Source of the DNA: Acanthaster planci
Taxonomy: Eukaryota; Echinodermata; Asteroidea; Valvatida; Acanthasteridae
Reading direction: 5' to 3'
Length of the DNA stretch: 64,000 nt
Assembly: GCF_001949145.1 (NCBI RefSeq)
Contig: NW_019091362.1
Coordinates: 999,838-1,063,837 of the forward strand
The notes below the pieces were generated by a model that saw nothing but the letters and a program-made list of their open reading frames with translations, searched no databases and was not told where the DNA came from. How positions within the stretch are numbered: the first letter of the stretch is position 1; every line of letters starts with the position of its first letter. Positions 13,101 to 22,100 of this stretch are shown piece after piece. The position numbers and the translations under genes were made by a program.

Positions 13101-16100
13101 CATACCATGGTGGAATTCATGGGCGCCTCCTGACCTGAACAGCGCCACCTTTGGCAGGTTGGTGCCCAGGTACAATTCCCCGCACACATCCAGGTGCTGC
13201 GTGCAGTTGAATTTGCCAACCTACAACAAACAATCAAACGGATGATGACAAACATAGCAGTCCTGTCATCAGGATCTATGAATGACCACTGCTCACACCT
13301 CAGCATGATAGTGCAATGTGGATTTCAGATCTTATCACATTGATAGGCTGAAAGTTCACTTCCCTCACAAGCCATAATTTACATCCTTGTTTTTTTTAGA
13401 GTGGACATAAGGTCCTACGCAGCCTAAGACATATCTCGNNNNNNNNNNNNNNNNNNNNNNNNNNNNNNNNNNNNNNNNNNNNNNNNNNNNNNNNNNNNNN
13501 NNNNNNNNNNNNNNNNNNNNNNNNNNNNNNNNNNNNNNNNNNNNNNNNNNNNNNNNNNNNNNNNNNNNNNNNNNNNNNNNNNNNNNNNNNNNNNNNNNNN
13601 NNNNNNNNNNNNNNNNNNNNNNNNNNNNNNNNNNNNNNNNNNNNNNNNNNNNNNNNNNNNNNNNNNNNNNNNNNNNNNNNNNNNNNNNNNNNNNNNNNNN
13701 NNNNNNNNNNNNNNNNNNNNNNNNNNNNNNNNNNNNNNNNNNNNNNNNNNNNNNNNNNNNNNNNNNNNNNNNNNNNNNNNNNNNNNNNNNNNNNNNNNNN
13801 NNNNNNNNNNNNNNNNNNNNNNNNNNNNNNNNNNNNNNNNNNNNNNNNNNNNNNNNNNNNNNNNNNNNNNNNNNNNNNNNNNNNNNNNNNNNNNNNNNNN
13901 NNNNNNNNNNNNNNNNNNNNNNNNNNNNNNNNNNNNNNNNNNNNNNNNNNNNNNNNNNNNNNNNNNNNNNNNNNNNNNNNNNNNNNNNNNNNNNNNNNNN
14001 NNNNNNNNNNNNNNNNNNNNNNNNNNNNNNNNNNNNNNNNNNNNNNNNNNNNNNNNNNNNNNNNNNNNNNNNNNNNNNNNNNNNNNNNNNNNNNNNNNNN
14101 NNNNNNNNNNNNNNNNNNNNNNNNNNNNNNNNNNNNNNNNNNNNNNNNNNNNNNNNNNNNNNNNNNNNNNNNNNNNNNNNNNNNNNNNNNNNNNNAGAAT
14201 ATTTTCAGAAGGAAAAAAGGGAAAACCAATCATCAATGCTAGGAGGATATTTTCAGAAGGAAAAAAACAGGAGACTAATCATCAAGGTTAGGAGCATTTT
14301 TTTCAAGAAGGGAGACAGAGTAGACGAGCAGGATTATTATTTGTATTATATTTAAAGAGGTTAGTGAAGGGGAACTGCCGGCATGTAAGAGTTCTTACCA
14401 GTCTCTTTTTGGCAATTTTGACAAAAAATTAATAAGAATAGTATCTCTAAACAAGCGAGACTCATCAGGTGCAGTTCACTTAAACCATGGGTAGGTTTCG
14501 TCCCAAGACTGCACGACCCACCCAATAAGAACTTTTATGGCAACAATGGCTTACAACGTCCGGCATATCGCAAGATATGTCTGAGGCCGAGAAGGACCTT
14601 ACGTCCACTCTGAAATATAACACACTGAAAGGCTGAAAGTTCACTTCTGTCACAAGCCAAACTTTACCACCTTGTTTTTGTCTCTTATGTATCCTACACT
14701 GTTGTGAAGTTGCATCCACAGAAACGCTCATAAAAATTACTTTAAACTAGGTCTCTGGTAGCTTGCTGAATGGTACCACCTTAGATGTTGCCTAACCAGA
14801 TAAAACTTCCATTTGTAATTTTACCGTCATGTGCTTCAGGAGGTACGGCAGTTTTCGCAGCTCAATTTCATGTTCTTCCTTCCCACTCATGAAGTAGACT
14901 AACATCGCTTCATCTGATTGGCCAGACTTCAAATCATCTCGGCCACTCTGCAAAACGGTAGTCAAAGAAAATCAGACGCCTTTTTCTTGACAATTACAAA
15001 TCTTCTCCTCAACAGAGATTACATCCCTCAATTAATCTGAGCTACATTCTGTACTGAGTTAGTTTTATTTCCTTTTCTTTTGCAAAATTAATGAAGTTAT
15101 AAAGTCTGTTACAAGCCAATGTGGCCTAAAAGACCAGCCTTTATCTCTGGTTTTACTAGCTTAAAATTTAAGAATATTTCTATTTCCCCTGGATGGGATG
15201 CTAGTCGGTTCCAGGTTGCTCCCCAGCTAATGCTACAACCCATTTATGCTCCTACATAGAGAGAAGCATGTGAGGGTGAGATGGCTTGCCCAATGACACG
15301 CCCACATGCCAGGAGCTAGACTCAACCCATGAAAATACCTACTGTGACTCTTTACAACTGAATGCTTACCTGCAATTCTTCGTCACTGAGTGTGGAGATG
15401 TCAGGGAGAAGTTTCAACACTTCAGAAGCAATGCTTTTGGGTTCATCCAACTCAAAGGTCTGCCAAGACAGGAATGAAATTCTACATAGATACATTCTCG
15501 GCAAATATCATCTGCTCCACAAAATGGCCCTCTAGTAGTCATAAATTGGAATAACACCATCAACACTGGGCATTTCTGCTACATATTCCATTGTGTGAAT
15601 GCATCTGTACAGTAGCAACACCAGCATACCTAATACGATGTATGCTAATTTTTGTGCGCATTCTGCCGAAATTAGTCATATACTGTATGCTACAAAGTGA
15701 CTCCTATCAAAGGATTCTCAAGAACTGGCAATGCGCTGCCCTCAACAAGTACTGGCATGGTGCCAGGACAGTCGTCTGTTACTATTACTGGTGTTTTAGG
15801 GACATACAGAGCAAGAATAAATACATGAAAAAAATTCTGCTAAGCTAGCAATTCAAGCAAGCAAATATGGATAGTTATTGTGAGAGACTAAACTCTGTCA
15901 TCTTACACGGCTTGATGAAGACAGAGCCTTCTTTCCTGATGGATAGAACTTAATTGTGCTCTCATCAATGTTTAACTTCTTGCACAGTTTGGCTGAAGCA
16001 GTACAGTCAACAAAACCAACATTCACAACTTTGTTCTGAAAAGAAAAGAAATATTGCATTTACAAAATGTAAACAACCAATCGAAACCTGACAATATGCT

Positions 16101-19100
16101 GAAAATTTAAAACAAGGAGGTCATTTCTTAAAATTGTGAATTTGCTGTTTTCTCTGAAAGCAATACTAACTTGCAGGCATGAGCATTTTATGTTATTTAA
16201 TTTAATTTCAGATCAAGATGTAAGGAAGCTAGAACTTAACAATTTCATCAAGATTACCAAGATGGCGGCCAATTTGGTTCTGTCTTCCAGGTCCAAGCAG
16301 CCAGCATGGGCTACATCAGTGGACTCAGCCTCACTTCCTGCAGCAAAGTCAAACATCAAAGACTCAAACTAAAGCAAAACTGAAACTGGACTAAAAAAAA
16401 ACAGTTTTCTCTCTTTAGCATTCATTTCAAAGCTGATTCTCAACTTCCAGCTCAACAGCAAACAACAGATATACAACACGCACGTTGCCCCACTTTGAAA
16501 TGCCTAAAGACGCGTTGAACTGAATACGATGTGCATGGAGGTGGGTAAACATCAAAAGATGTTACCACAGCATTCGAAGCGATGTGCGTTCAAAAGGGAT
16601 AACAATGAGGTTAAACCTGTCTTCAAAGATTTGGTTACAGAGGCCCCCGAGGCCTTGAGGGATAACACTTCATCATGCAACTCAAACTTTGACATAAATA
16701 ATACTGCAGGGTTGGAAATCTATACGTCCATGCTAGTTGTGATATGAAAGGAACAAAGATTAATATTAATATCAAAAAGTGACAAGTAAATCGACAGACC
16801 AACCTTCCGGTGCTCCGCAGTAAGAAATAACCCATGGCTGGTCCTTGTGTTCTTCAGCTAAAAGAGTCTTTTTGAAATTTCCTTGAAAAAGTAGACAGAG
16901 AAATTGAAGTTACGCGACAAAAAGATAAAAACAATTTAATTTTAGGAAAGCAAACAAAGCAAGGATTCACAAAAATGTGAATCAAAGTTCTCTTAACATG
17001 CCACCTGATATACATTGTAACTTCTATTAGGCTCTTTCTACACTTACAATTATAAAAATTGACATGTCAAAATTAAGGGTCCCTTGAAAAAGGAGCGCAA
17101 GACTTTGAGCAATGTTTTTCATTTTTGATCGCATACATGGGACACGAAAAAGGGACATCAGCTGATCTATGGAAAGGTTCCATACCCGTCAAGGTTAAAG
17201 ACCTATACCATAAATAGAGAAAATAAAACTACAAAGATTTCCATTAGTGTCTCATGTAGACACCTGTCCATCAGTCCTGAGGATAGGCCAAAACAAATTT
17301 GGATGGGTGGTTTTTTGCTTGTTCAAACTTAACAAAGCCCAATGTTGGTAAACACATTTCTGATACTGGAGAACAACTCTCCACATCTCCTTCTAAACAT
17401 ACCGGAAATGTGGCCTCAGATAGCACCAGACAGTGTCAGTTTCAAACAATTTCACGAAAAAGGACAGACAGTTTTTAAACTTGGCTGGGAATAAAAATGC
17501 TGATAGGTCAATCCTAGTTGGAACCCAAATGTCATTAATCCCTATGTGATTACACATGAGTGTAAGGCTGTGCCGTGTATCCGAATACTTGATCATTTAT
17601 CAAATATTCAAATATTATTTTCCAAATTTGAATATTCAAATGCAAAATTCATGAAAAGGGAGAAAGAATTTTCTTTTGTTTCAAATGAGAAAAATTGCAC
17701 TTTGGAGCCTTCTTTCAAGCAGATTCAAATAAAAAGCGACGGAAACCTTACAATGATTTAGAAAGTAAATTACTCATTAAATAATTTAAAAGGAATAGAA
17801 ATTTTCAACAGGGCAAGAAGTATTGTTCGTCTCTTAAATCTTGCTAAATCATGGCTGGAGATACTCGTAGACATGAGAAGCTATTGTAGTGATTATAAAG
17901 TACAATTGTGTGCATTATTGCAACTGATTTTGTATATTGTTTATTTATCAACAATCTGCCAGTCGGTATGACCGAATATTTGGATATTCAATCGAACTGA
18001 AGATCAAATATTCGAAAAATAAATTATTAAAATTGACTCAGCCCTTCATGAGTGTTTCAACCCATCCTTACCTGTCCAAATGGAATGGACGTCAGCTTTG
18101 ACTAGCCATAAGGCATGCTTGATGAGATCTTGGAGTTTACGTTTGCCAGTAAACTCCTCGTTCTGTGAAGAAACAAATATGAAAGCCTATGAGTGGCTGA
18201 TTCTACAAACAAAATCTGACCTCATGTATATTGCTTGTTGTCTGCTTTGAAAATACCGACATCAGACTGAAGCTTACAAAAAATGGAGTTGTCATGTTTA
18301 AGGGCCAAGTCACGTAGCAAAAAAGCCTGAATTATTTACCAACACAGAAACAGTCTTTTAGATTTTTGCTCTGAACACTTCCTCAACTGGATTTTTCCTC
18401 GTCTCATGCTTCAGGAGTCAGGATGATGTAGTGGTTCTTTCCTCACCGTCCACCGTCCCACTGGGTTCAATTTCCGACTCGGTCCACATGTGGATTGGGT
18501 TTTCAGTCCCTACCTGATTCGGTGGGTTTTACCCAGAATATTCCTCTGGGGTTTTCCTCCCACCTGTAAAACTGTAACTGCTTCTCATTGTCTCCTCTCT
18601 ACAGGTTTCTTCAGGCTTGCGAGCTAGAGTGCCTGGGGTGCACTCTAGCTTCTTGGTGTCATTAGCAGAAATAAAACAATAATAATTATCCTTTGACCCT
18701 GTCAAACCCGTCTCTGCCAAGCATTCCTTTTATGTTAAACATCTTCATCTTTACCTTAAATGTGCATGAACAAGTCAATATCAGTAATTCTTATTACTGT
18801 CAATTCCTGCCAAAGTACAAAACCAATGGATTCCTAACCCAGCCAATCCCCAACAAGGAAGTTATGTTGAAATGTCTTCACTGCACATTTCTGCACATTT
18901 TCAATTTAAGTACAAATTGAAACTAATGAATACTGACGCTGAACAGAAGACAATAAGAAAGAGGAAACACTATAATAAACAGTGTGACATACCTGTGGAT
19001 AGACCTTGAGGGTGGGGAAGAATCGCACTCCCTGGGCAGTGCAGAGGGGGTTGTCATCATGACAGTTGACAGCACCGATACGAATCACACCTTCCATTTC

Positions 19101-22100
19101 CTTGGCAAACTTTCGCCACTGCAAAAAAACCCAAAAAACGAATAACTAAATAAAACTGAACAGAATATAAAATGAATCAAGAACAAAAAAACACAGATGA
19201 TGTAAAGAAAATACCAGTATCAAGCACCCTAATTACAGATTACAATACGGGCCATTCATGATACAGTGTGCCACCAAGAGGTTGCGACAGAGAGGCCAAT
19301 TTTTAAGTCTGCAGTCAAAAACATGACCAACTCCCCGAAATCTGCATTGGAGTGAATGGCAGTGGACAAAGGTTTGGATTAATTTAAAGGGCCAAAGTAG
19401 GACTCACGATAGGGGCCAGGTCATGGCAATGATGGCACCGCGGAGAGTAGAAGTTGACAAACCAGATGTCTTCACCAAACACCGACTGCTCTATGGGTCA
19501 GAGGTCAACAGACGGGCAAAGGGTTACATCTCAGTCAACGACACCAAAAGAGACATACGCAATCTAGTCAGCCCAAAATGCAAGTTCAATGTCATCCTCT
19601 GCATCTTCTCTGATTGCTCACATGATGACAATAACACTAATTAATTTAAATAAGGAAGTGGTGATATTTGTGTGCTACATTGACTTCTATTTAAACTCCA
19701 GGTTCTGTCCGTCTTGGACAGCAGATGTGGGTGATTGACCAGACACTCAGCACCATCGTCCCCTCATCACCTGGAGGGTAGAGGACCTTTGAGGATACCG
19801 GCAGGGCCTTGGCCCTGAGACTGCTGGGAAATGGCGGGCCTTGTAGGACCTTTTTCAAGAGTAGGTGCTGTGTGTGTCTGGGGGATCCCCCCCACGCCTG
19901 ACCTCCTTCCCTCTGATGTACTGTTGCAGTGAAACAGCTTTCTTAAGCTCTTAGGTGGTTCACATTCTACTAACACAGGTTACTGTTCATATTCAACTTA
20001 GCGCATTATTCTTTTTAATTTTCATGTATCTTTGTCTGCTTGGTATTTATTGTCAACTGCCCTGAGGTTAATTTAACGGAAGGCGTTTGCTAAATCCCAT
20101 TTATTATTATTACAGGAAATTGCCGAGTTGTGTGAAGTGTGAACAGTTTGTTTTCTACACAGCTTGGTCCTCTTAACTACACAACACTTTCCCATGTAAA
20201 GCAATAATAACCCAGCCCTGTGGCAAAGTGCTATGACCTCAACACAATTGAATGCCCACACCTGTCTGACCTGAAATGTACAAAAACTCACCAAAATCTG
20301 TCTTGCTGAGGGTGACAACTTCTGGGTCTTCGTCATACAGGCCTGAACAATGTCAGAGACAAACAAATGTACAAATATCAACAATACATACGCTATATCT
20401 GGTATAGCAAGAGAATATATGAAATACGACAATGAGGTGAACATGTTTCATAAATGCAAATCCTCCTTACACGTGTCCCAATCACCTACATGAATATACC
20501 CAAAAGCTGAGGTACTGGTTAAGTCTTAAAGCACTGTCATTGGACAGTTTGTGTAACGTATATAAATGTGTCATAGTACAGGATTGGTCAGAACAGTCTG
20601 GCACGATTTGCTTGTTTTACATAGCTCTCAGGTCTTCTGTCATAGGAAGCTGTGACGGAATGTTTTGGCTGAGGCTGGGAATCAGTGTAAGCCAATAGCT
20701 TGTGGCTGCGACTGCTTCTCATAGACAAATACGTACATACATGTATATCAATAATGGCCAAGACATGGGTGCACAGCCTCGGATAAGAGTAGGTCTTCCA
20801 CAGTACACATGCATGTGTTGTTCTTCAACTATAAGACTCTGTGATCACTATTATACACATATGGTTTGACAATAGATAGTCCGTAATAGCTCCTAGAGAT
20901 ATTGCAAGTTGAAAAACTAGTTCTCTAGGTGAAAAGACAACTAATGTGTCAACTTCCAGAGGACTTCATATCTAGGAAACCATATTACATGTCTTAATTT
21001 CACCACACCCCAACCATATGGTACCACTGAGTGGAGAGAATTGTTTATCATCATTCAAGTGTCCTGTCATCTTTTAGTGCCTAGGCTAAGGTGATACTCA
21101 CATTTGCTAACTACATTATATCCACCTGTGACAGTGGACAATTGCCTAATGAAGCACTAGCATTCAACAAATGCACCTAGGAAACAGCCAAAATAATAGC
21201 AAGACGGAGGATTGACGGACGAGATATTCAGCTCTAGATCATGAACATGTAGGCCTGTAAGTTATGGTGATAGCTTATAAAGGATTGGCTGAGACTTGCA
21301 AAGCACATGCAATACGGCCTTTTCACAAGAGTGCGCCACCAAGAGTTTGCAACGCATTGGCCAATCATAATGCACGAAATTTGTCGACCCAATGCGCGTT
21401 TGAAAAGGGTCGACAAATTTTGCGCGTTATGATTGGCCAATGCCTTGCAAACTCTTGGTGGCGCACTATTGTGAATCGCCCGTATTATTCCTCCACTTAA
21501 TCTGTCGTAAGTTAGCCTTACCAAATTCTGTCTTGTAGTACTGCCAGCTCTCGTATCGATTCCATCTTCCCTGCCCTTGCTGGTCTTTTAGACCCTCTTC
21601 GCCGAACCGGTCGTACTTCTTGCGAAGGTCGTCATCTTTCAGTACCTCATATGCCCTGTTGATCTCTACAAACTTATCATGTGCCTTTGGGTCATCCTGT
21701 GCATAAAAGATGGCAAGCAAAGAAGAACACTTTATTCAATACTTTATTTCATAGGTGTATCTACATACATTCTACGTGTGTAGCAACAGATGAGACCATG
21801 AACAACTGAAGGTTGTTGTAAAGATAAATAGAAGTGTTTTAAAATACTTAACATTGGAATAATTTCACAACAGATGTGATACATAAAGCCCCAGTGCAGG
21901 TTTATTCTTGGTCCCAAAACTTAATATTTAGTAGTGTAGTTGGCAAAATTTTTTTGTGTTTAACATTTCTTCAATTTTAAATACACATAAACACCAACTC
22001 TCTGGTACAATATTTCTCAATGTACAATGTACATGTACCTTCTGCCAGCGTTCTAGCAAGGATGAAATTAAAGGATAGGGGCATCTACCCAACGTGCCAG

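Larger units (their letters stand above)
13399..14610. mobile_element. Inverted-repeat element spanning assembly gap
   Basis: The 40 bases at 13399-13438 (GAGTGGACATAAGGTCCT...) are repeated in inverted orientation at 14571-14610, with about seven differences. The interior is mostly the 757-base gap plus a minisatellite. Outside, 13343-13397 and about 14625-14682 are direct repeats of each other (GGCTGAAAGTTCACTT...CACAAGCC...CTTGTTTTT), so the structure is not a simple single insertion. Confidence 0.6.

Noticed and set aside
13396-14236. Long minus-strand open frames of 270-277 codons
   Set aside because: They consist almost wholly of N; the real flanks are transposon and tandem repeat sequence.
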